From: Williamsia sp. 1138
Lineage (GTDB): Bacteria > Actinomycetota > Actinomycetes > Mycobacteriales > Mycobacteriaceae
DNA length: 64,000 bases
Assembly (NCBI RefSeq): GCF_002095435.2
Contig: NZ_MJEJ02000053.1
Location: 1-64,000, forward strand
Reading direction: 5' to 3'
The notes below the pieces were generated by a model, which saw only the letters and a list, made by a program, of their open reading frames with translations, made no database searches and was not told the DNA's origin. The position numbers and the translations under genes were made by a program. Positions 1-8,846 of this stretch are shown piece after piece. Numbering within the stretch: the stretch's first letter is position 1; each line of letters begins with the position of its first letter.

Positions 1-1224
1 TCAGGGGTGGTTGGGGTTGTTGATGACGGGGATGCTGATGTTGATGGGCATGCGTAGTTCTGACATGTAGAACAGGACGAATTGGCGGAGGAATTCGTCG
101 AAGAGCCAGTAGGCTTCTTCGGGTACGCCGAGGTCGAGTCCGCCTTCGCGGACGATGACGTAGGGGCCCCAGGCGGTTTCGAGTAGTGGTGTCCATACGG
201 GTTCGGTGGGGATGTGGAGCCAGTTGGCGATGTCGTTGCCGAGCATGAAGCGGGTGAGGGCGCCGAGGATGGGTCTGCTGAGCAGGGTGAGGTCGAGGTT
301 CATGCCCAGGCTCAGGAGGATGTCGGCGAGTTTGATGCCTTCGGGGGTGGGGGCGAGGATGGGGTCGAGGACTTGTTTGGCTTGGGAGTCGGCTTCGTTC
401 CAGGAGGAGGGGATGTATTGGTCTTCGACGCCGAGTAGGTGCGCGGCCAGTTGCCAGGAGTGCAGGAACCCTTCGGATTCGTCGGCGGCGATGGGGACTT
501 TCCACTTTGTGAGGTTGCGCATCACCGTGGTGGGCAGTGAGTGCCAGGTGACCATGATGTCGGCTTGGCTGATGGGTATGTCTTCGGGTGCTGAGTTCAC
601 CCAGTGCGGCGATTGGGGTAGCAAATGGCGAACGGCGGCGTGTGCGAGGCGGGTTTTGACGCAGGTGACGACCATTTCGCCGTCGGGTTGGTAGGCGTTG
701 AGTGAGCCGATGTCGTAGCCGAGTTTGGCGGTTTTGGTGATGCGGTCTTTCATGTCCGCGCCGCCTTTGGAGTAGTAGACCGCGCGGGCTTCTTTGGGGA
801 TGACGGTGCTCATCATGCCGCTGGCGAAGCCGTAGAGGACGCCGAGGTAGGTGCCGCGTTTTTGGTTGAAGTTGACTGCGCTGACGAGTTTTTGTTCGTC
901 GGCCCAGTCGGGGAGTTGTTTGGCGTGTTCCATGAAGTCGCGGAGTTCGCTGGATAGTCCGGCGGGCAGTGGTTGGGAGTTCTTGGTCCAGTGTTTGAGG
1001 AGTTCGTTGACCTTGGGCACTTCACCTCGGTCCAGGAGTCCGGCAACGACGGGGTCGGCTTCGACGTCCCAGACGTATTTGGGGTCGGCGCCGCTGCCGA
1101 CGCCCGGGACCGAACCTGCGGGCGACCAGGTCCACGGTGTTGCCGGCGCTACCAGGGCCGCGGCCCCCGCGGCTCCTAATACTCCGCCGGCTTTCAAGGC
1201 TTTTCGTCTGTTGAAACTATCCAT
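1..1224 (-). CDS. lcp: Latex-clearing protein (rubber oxygenase), Tat-exported
   Basis: Lcp is an extracellular b-type haem enzyme that cleaves cis-1,4-polyisoprene to aldehyde/ketone oligomers. The 407-residue protein starts with a twin-arginine signal (FNRRKALKAGG followed by an Ala-rich hydrophobic stretch to about residue 30). The core carries R161, T165 and H195 in the spacing known for Lcp (R-x3-T, His 34 residues after the Arg); the His is the expected haem ligand. From memory the sequence is very close to Gordonia polyisoprenivorans Lcp (RRALKAGGVLGAAGA, YYSKGGADMKDRI). The start at 1224 is preferred because GGGGA lies about 8 bases upstream; an in-frame ATG at 1260 would add 12 residues ahead of the Tat motif. 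The gene is complete, its stop being the first three bases of the window. No oxiAB-like partners are visible on this side. Confidence 0.93.
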   Translation of the reverse strand: MDSFNRRKALKAGGVLGAAGAAALVAPATPWTWSPAGSVPGVGSGADPKYVWDVEADPVVAGLLDRGEVPKVNELLKHWTKNSQPLPAGLSSELRDFMEHAKQLPDWADEQKLVSAVNFNQKRGTYLGVLYGFASGMMSTVIPKEARAVYYSKGGADMKDRITKTAKLGYDIGSLNAYQPDGEMVVTCVKTRLAHAAVRHLLPQSPHWVNSAPEDIPISQADIMVTWHSLPTTVMRNLTKWKVPIAADESEGFLHSWQLAAHLLGVEDQYIPSSWNEADSQAKQVLDPILAPTPEGIKLADILLSLGMNLDLTLLSRPILGALTRFMLGNDIANWLHIPTEPVWTPLLETAWGPYVIVREGGLDLGVPEEAYWLFDEFLRQFVLFYMSELRMPINISIPVINNPNHP

Positions 1225-1541
1225 TTCCGTGTCCCCGTCCGTCAGTGCAGGCTGATGCAATGAAACGCAAAGCGTCTCTCTGTAACATCAATAGCACACG
1301 TGTGGTCGGGGTCACAAGGGTCACCTCAGCGCCCGCATCTGGTCAGGGTGCCACTTCCGTGGCCGTTGCAGATCGGCCCTGAGATCGTCCGTATCAGCGC
1401 AGGCAAACGGAAATATGCCCTTCATCGGCGCTCAGATGGACGATCTCAGGGTGTGTGGGTCTCTCCAGTCACGACAAGGCTCCGATCGTTGACGCTGCCG
1501 AGTATTTCTTGGCCGGGCTCGACGTCAATTGCCGTACGTCG
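1225..1541. other. Intergenic region upstream of lcp
   Basis: This 317-base stretch lies between the lcp start and the P450 stop and holds no convincing gene. It contains a perfect 10-bp palindrome CACACGTGTG at 1295-1304, about 70 bases upstream of lcp, which could be a regulator site. Nothing else stands out. Confidence 0.5.
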
Positions 1542-2735
1542 TCACGTGAATCTCGCTCGGAACGATTCGAACCCCTGGAGGCAGTTGTTGGACAACGGCA
1601 CCGGATCCGAGACCTCGATGGCCTTTACTCGGGTGAGCACTTCGTGGAGGAGGGTTTGCATCTCCAGCTTCGACAGTTGCATGCCGACGCAGGTGTGCAT
1701 GCCGTGCCCCCAGCCGAGGTTGCTGCCCCGGCGCTGCAGCGAGAATGTCTCAGGGTCGTCGAACCGGCGTTCATCCATGTTGGCGGCGGCATAGAGCAGT
1801 ACGACGCGCTCGCCGGCAGGGAGGCGAACGCCGTCGACCACGGTGTCGCGAGCTACCGTGCGGGTGAATCCGCGGACCGGTGAGCAGAGGCGGACCGCCT
1901 CCACGACAGCGGTCGGGATCAACTCGGGTTCGGCCTGCAATTGGGCGTAGACATCCGGGTTCTCTCCCAGGCTCCAGAGAAGCCGGCCGGTCGCGAGGAT
2001 GGTGGTGTCCAGACTCGGTGCCACGAAGTCGATGACCATGGTGCGCGCTTCGGACCTGCTGATCTCGCCGCGATCGGCGGCATCGAAGACGCTTCTGGCC
2101 CACCCATCAGGCGTGACCCGAGATCGGCGCAGTCGCAGTGTGTACAGCCACAGCCCGAGTGCTGTAGGGGCAGCGTCCAGCGAGCGCCGGTTCATCGGCC
2201 CGAGGATGTCGAATGTGCCTGCACCCCAGCTCAGTAGTTGCCGGGGTCCTACCTCCACCCCGACCAGGTCCGCCACCGCGGCGACCGGGAGGCGCGAGGC
2301 GAAATCGGCGATTCCGTCGAACGTGTCCCGTTCGAGCAACCGTTCCACGGTGGCACGAGCTTCATCACGCAGGACAGGCAGCGACGGCCGGATCGCACGG
2401 GAGGTCAACGACTGCATCAGGACTCGGCGACGCATCGAGTGTCGGTCGTCGTCGCTGGACAGTACGGTCTTGCGTCCGAGGAGGTTCGCCACGGGGTTGG
2501 CCGCGACCCCGCTGCCGCTGCGAAAGGTGGCGTCGTCGCGCAGCGCACTGCGGACGTCGTCGAACCTCCCCATCGCCCAGACGTTGTGCCGTGGCAGCCA
2601 GACGAGCGGACCGGCGTCGCGGATCTGCCGGTACACCGGCTGGGGATTGACCAGCGCGTCGTGTCCGTACAGGTCGATGTCGACCGTCGGGGCCTGTCGT
2701 CGTGCGGAGCGTCGGGTGGCGAGATCGAGTGTCAT
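1542..2735 (-). CDS. Cytochrome P450, last gene of the ring-cleavage operon
   Basis: A 397-residue soluble class I P450. The I-helix reads APSLDTT (in place of the usual AGxDT), the ExxR motif is EAVR, and the haem loop is WGHGMHTCVG with the Cys thiolate. The start at 2735 gives a normal P450 N-terminus, and its ATG overlaps the stop of the upstream flavin hydroxylase (ATGA), so translation is coupled. An open frame extends further upstream but only antisense to the hydroxylase. No ferredoxin is encoded here, so electrons must come from elsewhere. The operon suggests it hydroxylates or dealkylates an aromatic substrate or intermediate; the substrate cannot be read from the sequence. Confidence 0.9.
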   Translation of the reverse strand: MTLDLATRRSARRQAPTVDIDLYGHDALVNPQPVYRQIRDAGPLVWLPRHNVWAMGRFDDVRSALRDDATFRSGSGVAANPVANLLGRKTVLSSDDDRHSMRRRVLMQSLTSRAIRPSLPVLRDEARATVERLLERDTFDGIADFASRLPVAAVADLVGVEVGPRQLLSWGAGTFDILGPMNRRSLDAAPTALGLWLYTLRLRRSRVTPDGWARSVFDAADRGEISRSEARTMVIDFVAPSLDTTILATGRLLWSLGENPDVYAQLQAEPELIPTAVVEAVRLCSPVRGFTRTVARDTVVDGVRLPAGERVVLLYAAANMDERRFDDPETFSLQRRGSNLGWGHGMHTCVGMQLSKLEMQTLLHEVLTRVKAIEVSDPVPLSNNCLQGFESFRARFT

Positions 2736-4297
2736 ACCGGTGTTTCTTCGAGGTCGGTGCGGTGTACACGCTGGTAGGCGGAGAGCAGTCCGCCTACGTC
2801 CGCGCTGGTGCGGGCAGATGCCATCACGACACGATCGGGGCGCAGCAGTACTGCGTGGGTGTGCCGCGAGCGCATCACGGCAGACGGCGACGGGTTGCTC
2901 GAGGGCACGCACGTCAGGGCATCCACGTCGACATGCGTCAGGCCGTTCGCCGCTGGTCGGTAGGCGGTGTGGTCACGCAGGGGGCCGCGAGTGATCAGCG
3001 CGTAGCCCGTTCCCAGCAGGTCGTCGAGCCGGCGGGCGCCGTCGGGTGTCCGCAGCCACGGTTGCGGGAAAAGGGTCCCGTTGAGGCGCGACCGAAACCC
3101 GCGGCGTCGGACCAGCGGCCCGCGACGCAGTGCGGGGCTGGCGTCGGGCACCGCACTCGTGATCCGGGGGATGTGGCACGCCGCTGCGACCAGTGCCCTG
3201 CGAATGGACGCGAGGCGGTCCTGGCCACCGGTCAGGCCCCATCCGACGACCAGGGCCATCACGATGATCCGGGTGGCGTGTGGTTTGCGTTCGGATTCGT
3301 AGGTATCGAGGAGCGAGTCCTGCGCGACGCCGTCGAGGACGTCGGCCAGCTTCCAGGTCAGGTTGAAGGCATCGCGCAGTCCCGATCCGAGCCCCTGGCC
3401 CACGAACGGCGGAGTCTGATGGGCCGCGTCGCCGGCGAGGAACACCCTGCCGTCGCGCCAGGTATGTGCCACTCGCGCCCGGAAGGTGTACGACGCGTGT
3501 CGCATGATCTCGGACTCGGCCAGTGCGGTCGGGGACAGCCACGGCGACAACAGCTGTCGCAGGGAATCCTCTGCTCGCAGTGCGTCCAGGTCTTCGTCCC
3601 CGTGAACTCGGAACTCCCAGCGGTACCGGTTGCCGGTGACCGGCATGAACGTGGCGGCGCGGTGGGCGTCGCAGATCTGGTGAACGCCACTCCACACGTC
3701 CAGCGGTGCCGGGGTGAGCACGTCGACCACCAGCCATCGCTCGTCGAACCTGAAGTCGCGCATGGTGATACCGAGTTGCTCGCGCACAGCGCTGTTGGCC
3801 CCATCGCAACCGATCACAGCGACCGCATCGACGGCCGCGGTAGTACCGGCGAGGTCTCGATAGCACACCACCGGCCGCGCACCGCCGCTCACTTTGGTGA
3901 CCTGGCAGCCGCGTCTCACGTCGATCAGGTCGACCTCCGCTGCCTTGTGCAGAAGAATGCGTTCGAGATCGGGTTGGTCGAACATGCTGTCCGGCGGGAA
4001 ACCGTTGCGACCGTCACCGGTGTCGCGCGTGAACTCCGTCATCACCCGCCCCCGTCCGTCGACCAACCTCATACCCGGCATCGGTCGGGTCTTCGGCGCG
4101 AACTCGTCGGCGATGCCGATGGCCTGCAGAATGCGAAACACCTCGTCGTCGAGGTGCACCGCACGCGGCAGCGCATACGGTTCGCGGTGACGCTCGAGGA
4201 TCACGCTCGCGATGCCGCGTTGGGCAAGGAGTAGGGCGCAGGCGACCCCCACGGGGCCTGCGCCGATGATGACGACGGGGTCGATCGGGGTGGTCAT
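2732..4297 (-). CDS. FAD-dependent aromatic hydroxylase, MhpA-like
   Basis: A 521-residue class A flavoprotein monooxygenase (PheA/MhpA-type, about 500-600 residues). Near the N-terminus is the dinucleotide fold VVIIGAGPVGVACALLLA; further on are the DG motif (VIGCDGANSAVR) and GD motif (FLAGDAAHQTPPFVGQG) that bind FAD. MhpA-type enzymes ortho-hydroxylate a phenol to a catechol using NAD(P)H and O2. The ATG at 4297 overlaps the stop of the FAH gene (ATGA) and the stop overlaps the P450 start. Together with the extradiol dioxygenase two genes upstream, it implies phenol to catechol to ring fission. Substrate specificity is unknown. Confidence 0.9.
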   Translation of the reverse strand: MTTPIDPVVIIGAGPVGVACALLLAQRGIASVILERHREPYALPRAVHLDDEVFRILQAIGIADEFAPKTRPMPGMRLVDGRGRVMTEFTRDTGDGRNGFPPDSMFDQPDLERILLHKAAEVDLIDVRRGCQVTKVSGGARPVVCYRDLAGTTAAVDAVAVIGCDGANSAVREQLGITMRDFRFDERWLVVDVLTPAPLDVWSGVHQICDAHRAATFMPVTGNRYRWEFRVHGDEDLDALRAEDSLRQLLSPWLSPTALAESEIMRHASYTFRARVAHTWRDGRVFLAGDAAHQTPPFVGQGLGSGLRDAFNLTWKLADVLDGVAQDSLLDTYESERKPHATRIIVMALVVGWGLTGGQDRLASIRRALVAAACHIPRITSAVPDASPALRRGPLVRRRGFRSRLNGTLFPQPWLRTPDGARRLDDLLGTGYALITRGPLRDHTAYRPAANGLTHVDVDALTCVPSSNPSPSAVMRSRHTHAVLLRPDRVVMASARTSADVGGLLSAYQRVHRTDLEETPV

Positions 4298-5238
4298 GAA
4301 AATCTGACCCGGCAACGTTGACGCCCCAGGTCGATTGCGCCGTCATCTGTCGCGATACGAACCTCGACGACGTCACCGTCGTTGAGGTACTTGGGGTTCG
4401 AGGCCTGACGCCTGAAGAAGGTCTTCCACTTGATGTGCGGTGGGATGAGCGCCCCGATGATCTCGATCGGCTTGGGCGGCGCGGACAGCGCAGTGCCGCC
4501 CGGGGTGCCGGTCAGCAGCAGATCTCCGGCGTCGAGCCGTTGGAAACCGGTCAGCACGGCCAATGCGCTGACCGGGTCGATGATCATGTCGCCCCCGACG
4601 CGCCCGTTCTGACGTCGTTCGCCGTTGACCCAGAGCTGCAGGCGGAGCTGATCGAACCGGCGCCATTCTTCGTGGGTGAGCAGCACCAGACGGGGCCCGG
4701 CCGGAGTGAATGTGGGATACGACTTCGACTCGTAGAACTGGGTTTTCGGCAGCTGGAGGTCGCGAGCGCTGACGTCGTTGGTGATCACCACGCCGGCGAA
4801 GTACTCGCTGAGGTTATCGGCGGTGATGGTCGTGCCGACCCCGATGGTGGCGCCGGCAACCATGCCGATCTCGACTTCGTAGTCGAGCAGCTGGACATGT
4901 GCCGGCTTGACGATGTCGTCGAACGGTCCGGTGATCGACCCGGACGTCTTGCGAAAGAAGGTCGCCGAAACCCGGACAGGGTTGATGCCGGAATCGGTTG
5001 CGTGACTGCGGTAATTGACCATCTGCGCCACCACACGGCACGGCACGGTCACCGGGGAGAGCAGAGTCAGATCTTCCACCGGTGTCGCGTCGGATTCGTC
5101 GCCGGTGGCGGCCCCGTCGATGGCAGCGCGGTCGGCCAACAACTCGCCGGTGGTCTCTGCCGGGGTGCGGATGGGGTACGCGGTGTCGCCGCGCTGGACC
5201 CACCAGCCACTATCGGTGCGCAAGACGGTTGTGGTCAT
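4294..5238 (-). CDS. Fumarylacetoacetate hydrolase-family enzyme
   Basis: A 314-residue FAH-superfamily protein. The catalytic domain has the divalent-metal motif DYEVEIGMV (Glu-x-Glu), the later Asp in ITNDVSARDLQ, and the family's GDLLLTGTPGG turn. Such enzymes hydrolyse or decarboxylate ring-fission products (acylpyruvases, hydratases, decarboxylases). Its place directly after the extradiol dioxygenase indicates that it processes the meta-cleavage product. The start at 5238 overlaps the dioxygenase stop in an ATGA; an upstream extension would be antisense to coding sequence and is rejected. Confidence 0.85.
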   Translation of the reverse strand: MTTTVLRTDSGWWVQRGDTAYPIRTPAETTGELLADRAAIDGAATGDESDATPVEDLTLLSPVTVPCRVVAQMVNYRSHATDSGINPVRVSATFFRKTSGSITGPFDDIVKPAHVQLLDYEVEIGMVAGATIGVGTTITADNLSEYFAGVVITNDVSARDLQLPKTQFYESKSYPTFTPAGPRLVLLTHEEWRRFDQLRLQLWVNGERRQNGRVGGDMIIDPVSALAVLTGFQRLDAGDLLLTGTPGGTALSAPPKPIEIIGALIPPHIKWKTFFRRQASNPKYLNDGDVVEVRIATDDGAIDLGRQRCRVRFS

Positions 5239-6359
5239 GAACGTGCCACTTTCAGTAGGCCCAGAAGGCGATGGATATCGAACTCGTTGTCGTCTCGAAG
5301 ACCCGTGAGCATTCCCTTGATGAGCTCGGGATCGGGGTTGGCGCCGAGGAAGTCGCGGGTGACGGGCGGTCCCCACTGGGACAATCCGCTGGCGGTCATC
5401 GGCGCCCATCCCGCCTCGACGGTGCTGTCGAACATGTCCCCGTCGGCGAAATGCTCCACCATGAACCGGTCGGGATCACGCCAGTAGTCGAACAGCTGGC
5501 TGCCCTGGATGTGCCGACCGATGCCCCACGCGTGGTGGTGGCCCCGATCTGCCAGGTAGGCGCCACCGGCGGCGACCGCATCGAGATCAGCCACCTGATA
5601 TGCGCTGTGTACGTACCGCGACATCGGCCCCAGCGTCATCGCCAAGGTGTGGTGATCTGCTGCGTCGCCGCCGCGGTCGCAGCGCATGAACGCCATCGTC
5701 GGCCCTCGATCGCGTTGGCCGGGGAAGAACAGGAAGTCGCTGACGATGAGCCCGAGCATCTCCTGGTACCAGGCCAGGTTTTCGCGAAAGCGCGGAGTCT
5801 CGAGCACTACGTGCCCCAGCCGTTGAACCCGCGCCGGCTCACACGGTGGACGCTGAACTGCATTGAAGCGCTCGACCTTCCCGCTGACATTGAAGGTCAG
5901 GGGTTCTTGGTCGGGGAGCGCGGGCAGATCGGTCATATCGGCAACCACCCGGACCTGCATCCCGGAGGGGTCGGTGAGGTCTATGGCCCAGCCACCGAGA
6001 TCACCGAGCGGGTACACGCGCCGTCCGGATTCGCGGGACAGCCTGGACAGGTCATCCTTTCCGGCGGCCCGAAACGCCGGGCCGCTGAACCTCGACCGAT
6101 GCGACCGCCGGATCAGGACGCAGGGCGCGCCCGACCAGGTGCCACGTAGCGACAACTCGTCGGCGGTCCGCGAGACGGTGCTGAAGCCGAAATCGTGGCC
6201 GAAGTGTTCAGCCTGCGCGACGTTCAGTTTCTCGAACTCGAGCCACGCGAGGTCGACCACCTTGACGACGGGCGAGGCAGATCGGTCTCGGGGATCGCTC
6301 GCACGGGCGCCGTCTTCGCCATGGAGATCGCTGTGCGCTGTTCGTGCCGGAACTGTCAT
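5235..6359 (-). CDS. Type I extradiol (VOC) ring-cleavage dioxygenase
   Basis: A 374-residue protein with two vicinal-oxygen-chelate domains. The C-terminal domain has the iron triad His (RLGHVVLET), His (DHHTLAM) and Glu (FMVEHF) expected of Fe(II) extradiol dioxygenases, which split catechols next to the hydroxyls. At 374 residues it is longer than typical BphC/DmpB (about 300), with an extended N-terminus (first ~30 residues, polar) and a C-terminal tail. First gene of a four-gene minus-strand operon (dioxygenase, FAH hydrolase, flavin hydroxylase, P450), all joined by ATGA overlaps. It is divergent from a TetR regulator that probably controls it. Confidence 0.88.
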   Translation of the reverse strand: MTVPARTAHSDLHGEDGARASDPRDRSASPVVKVVDLAWLEFEKLNVAQAEHFGHDFGFSTVSRTADELSLRGTWSGAPCVLIRRSHRSRFSGPAFRAAGKDDLSRLSRESGRRVYPLGDLGGWAIDLTDPSGMQVRVVADMTDLPALPDQEPLTFNVSGKVERFNAVQRPPCEPARVQRLGHVVLETPRFRENLAWYQEMLGLIVSDFLFFPGQRDRGPTMAFMRCDRGGDAADHHTLAMTLGPMSRYVHSAYQVADLDAVAAGGAYLADRGHHHAWGIGRHIQGSQLFDYWRDPDRFMVEHFADGDMFDSTVEAGWAPMTASGLSQWGPPVTRDFLGANPDPELIKGMLTGLRDDNEFDIHRLLGLLKVARS

Positions 6360-6376
6360 GGAGGATCACCAACCTT

Positions 6377-6449
6377 TCTGAACCGATCGTCACTTGTGAC
6401 GTCTTCATCGTCAACGGTCTTCAGTCTTGGAATCAGGTTCAGAACTGAA
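6377..6449. promoter_or_regulatory. Divergent operator region between ring-cleavage operon and TetR gene
   Basis: The 107-base gap between the two divergent starts holds TCTGAACC at 6377-6384 and its exact inverse GGTTCAGA at 6436-6443. The right copy is part of a tight palindrome TTCAGAACTGAA (6438-6449), 17 bases before the TetR start. Two inverted half-sites flanking both promoters fit autoregulation and repression of the operon by the TetR protein. Binding is inferred. Confidence 0.55.
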
Positions 6450-6466
6450 TCGTTTAGGCTGGGTCG

Positions 6467-7102
6467 ATGCAGGAAGTTGCGCAGTCCCGACTCGAGCGCC
6501 GCAAGGCGCGCACCAGAGCGGCGCTCGTCGATGCCGCGTGCGATCTGTTGGCCACTCCACGAGGCACCGAGGCGAGCGTCTCCGACATCACCAACCTCGC
6601 TGACGTCGGTCTCGGGTCGTTCTACAACCACTTCACCAGTAAGTCAGAGCTGTTCGAGGTCGCCATCAGCACTGTCCTCGAACTCCACGGCCGGTTGTTC
6701 GACGAGGCGACGGCCGGCCTCGATGATCCCGCAGAGGTCTTCGCCGCCGGGGTGCGAATGACTCTGCGGATGAGGACGACTCATCCCAAGGTGGCGCACA
6801 CCATGATTCAGGTGGGCTTTCGCTACCTGGACAGCCCCGAAGGGTTGGCGCCGCGTGCCTACCGCGACCTCGAGGCGGCCACCGCGTCAGGCCGTCTCGA
6901 CATCGACAACACCGCGATGGCGGTGGCCTGCACCGCGGGCGCCCTGTTCGGCTGTATCCACCTGATCGAACAAGACCCGTCGCTCGACACCGATACTGTT
7001 GCAGATGATCTGGCCGCCAGCTTGCTCACGATGTTCGGTTTGACCAAGGCCGAAGCGCGTGAGGTGTCGCGACGCCCGCTGAATCAACCCACGCTCATCT
7101 GA
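6467..7102 (+). CDS. TetR-family transcriptional regulator
   Basis: A 211-residue TetR-type repressor. The N-terminal helix-turn-helix spans about residues 12-60 (RKARTRAALVDAACDLLA, then VSDITNLADVGLGSFYNHF, the canonical recognition helix). The rest is the variable ligand-binding/dimer domain. It is divergent from the aromatic ring-cleavage operon with inverted repeats in between, so it most likely represses that operon and responds to its substrate or an intermediate. Confidence 0.9.
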   Translation: MQEVAQSRLERRKARTRAALVDAACDLLATPRGTEASVSDITNLADVGLGSFYNHFTSKSELFEVAISTVLELHGRLFDEATAGLDDPAEVFAAGVRMTLRMRTTHPKVAHTMIQVGFRYLDSPEGLAPRAYRDLEAATASGRLDIDNTAMAVACTAGALFGCIHLIEQDPSLDTDTVADDLAASLLTMFGLTKAEAREVSRRPLNQPTLI

Positions 7103-7127
7103 GTTCGCACCGCGCGCAAGGACATCG

Positions 7128-7886
7128 ATGACTGAACACGAGCCCGCGAGGCCTGCGGCCGCCGAGAGCGACGACGATCTGCGCAGCGCCCTGTCGAGTC
7201 TGTCCCACCTGGCCACCGGGTCGTTGTCGTTGGCCGATGCGCTCACCCAGGTGACGGAGCTCGCGGTCCGGGCCATCCCTGGCGCCGACGGCGCCGGCCT
7301 TACGGTGCTTCACGATGACCGGCCCGACACGGTCGTCGCCGGCGCTGACTTCGTTCGCGAGATCGATGACATCCAATTCGGCCTCGACGAGGGGCCATGC
7401 ATCACCGCCACGCGCACCGGCGAAATCGTGCGATCAGGGTCGTTGGGAGGGGAGTCGCGGTGGCCCACGTTCGGGTCGAAGGTTGGCCGGCTGGGGGTTC
7501 ACAGTGTGCTGTCGCTGCCACTGCACACCGCCGATGGAGTCATCGGGGCCATGAACGTCTACGCCTATGCCAAGAACGCATTCGACACACGCGCTGAACA
7601 ACTAGGCGAGCTGTTCGCAGGGCCGGCAGCGGTTTCGGTGCAGAATGCGCGCGCACTGGCCGGCGCGGTGTTGCTGGCCCAACGCCTCGAGAAGGCCCTG
7701 ACGCACCGGGCGACGATCGACCACGCCATCGGAATCCTGATCAGCCGCAGCGGGTACACGCCTGCCGAGGCCTTCGACGCCTTGCGGGTCATCAGTCAAC
7801 AGGACAACCGCAAACTCAGCGACATCGCGCAGTCGCTGGTCGACGACGCCGGTCGTCGCGCCCGGGCTCGCCACAACGAGACGTGA
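7128..7886 (+). CDS. GAF-ANTAR domain RNA-binding antiterminator
   Basis: A 252-residue cytosolic protein with a GAF domain (about residues 35-180, including the LDEGPC and VLSLPLHTADGVIGAMNVYA stretches) followed by an ANTAR domain (about 185-245, IDHAIGILISRSGYTPAEAFDALR). ANTAR domains bind paired hairpins in mRNA leaders to prevent termination; GAF-ANTAR proteins are abundant in mycolate actinobacteria. AAGGA lies 7 bases before the ATG. It follows the TetR gene by 25 bases, but a functional link to it is not evident. Its RNA target is unknown. Confidence 0.88.
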   Translation: MTEHEPARPAAAESDDDLRSALSSLSHLATGSLSLADALTQVTELAVRAIPGADGAGLTVLHDDRPDTVVAGADFVREIDDIQFGLDEGPCITATRTGEIVRSGSLGGESRWPTFGSKVGRLGVHSVLSLPLHTADGVIGAMNVYAYAKNAFDTRAEQLGELFAGPAAVSVQNARALAGAVLLAQRLEKALTHRATIDHAIGILISRSGYTPAEAFDALRVISQQDNRKLSDIAQSLVDDAGRRARARHNET

Positions 7887-7955
7887 CGGGCTCGCGGACA
7901 GACATTCGCCCGAGTGATCGCCACGCCGGAGCGTCCGAAAACCTGATCCGGCAGA

Positions 7956-8846
7956 CTAATCGAGAGTTCGGTCTACAAGTGTTGTGGCCGCCAGCTCGGC
8001 GGCCACGTGGAACGCGGCATCGATGAGTGTCGCTGTGAAGGTATCTGAAGGCGCAGGCCAGCGCCCGTGTTCGACGGCGTCAAGGACCACCGGGACGGTG
8101 GGTAGCGACTGCAGGGCGGGTGTCGTCGGGCGGGCACCGTCGATGCGGGGCTGCTGGTAGTACACGTAGTCACCGGGGTCGTTCGGAATGGGCTGGGCAT
8201 AGCCATGGTCACCCTCGTAGTAGCCGAGGATGCCGTTGGCGAACTCGAGCGGGTTGACGACAGGATTGGGTGCGTTGCAAATGATGTCGTTCGAGTTGCA
8301 GACGTCGGTGACGGGAATCGGGCCGCGGTTGTCGTGTCTGTCGACCGCCAACCCGGGCACGATCGGGGGGAGCTGCCCCAGGATGCCGGACGTCCCATCT
8401 CGCTGGGGGCGGATGGGGTTGCCGACGGTGGTACACGTGGTGTTGCCGCTCATCACGCTGTCGATCTGCCAACGGTCGCAGACCGTTGACACCACCACAG
8501 CCCCCAGGCTGTATCCCTGGGCGTTGATGTGGGTGTCGGGGCAGCGGGAGCGGTAAGACCTTGCCCGAGAGTCGAGTTCATCGGTGCCCACTGAGATCGA
8601 TTCGTTGCCGGTGACTACGCCGATCGGTCGAATGGATGCGGGATAGTCGATGTTCTCGCGTGGGCCTGCCGGAACACCCGGAACGTGCTGCGAATGCGTG
8701 TCTCCGGTGCCGCCCACGGCGAACGTGACCTGGTCGGGACACGAGCCTGGTGAGGCCGGCGATGCCGCCGACAGCGAGGTGCTCACCAAGGTTCCGGCCG
8801 CGGCGACACTGAGGCATGCGGCAGCGATCGCTGATCTGTACAACAC
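7956..8846 (-). CDS. Secreted PE-PPE/cutinase-like serine hydrolase
   Basis: A 296-residue protein with a Sec signal peptide (hydrophobic stretch to about residue 28, AASPAS). The mature part fits the PE-PPE alpha/beta-hydrolase family: nucleophile elbow GYSLG (as GxSxG), candidate Asp in CNSNDIICN, and His in EGDHGYAQP. Conserved Cys pairs suggest disulphides in an exported enzyme. Relatives in mycolate actinobacteria are lipases or esterases. No operon partner. Confidence 0.75.
   Translation of the reverse strand: MLYRSAIAAACLSVAAAGTLVSTSLSAASPASPGSCPDQVTFAVGGTGDTHSQHVPGVPAGPRENIDYPASIRPIGVVTGNESISVGTDELDSRARSYRSRCPDTHINAQGYSLGAVVVSTVCDRWQIDSVMSGNTTCTTVGNPIRPQRDGTSGILGQLPPIVPGLAVDRHDNRGPIPVTDVCNSNDIICNAPNPVVNPLEFANGILGYYEGDHGYAQPIPNDPGDYVYYQQPRIDGARPTTPALQSLPTVPVVLDAVEHGRWPAPSDTFTATLIDAAFHVAAELAATTLVDRTLD

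Noticed and set aside
2702-4234. A 510-codon plus-strand open frame opposite the flavin hydroxylase
   Set aside because: It is antisense to a gene with full family motifs; high-GC codon structure creates long open frames on the opposite strand. No motif or ribosome site.
4318-5487. A 389-codon plus-strand open frame opposite the FAH hydrolase and dioxygenase end
   Set aside because: Shadow of real coding DNA; no recognisable domain.
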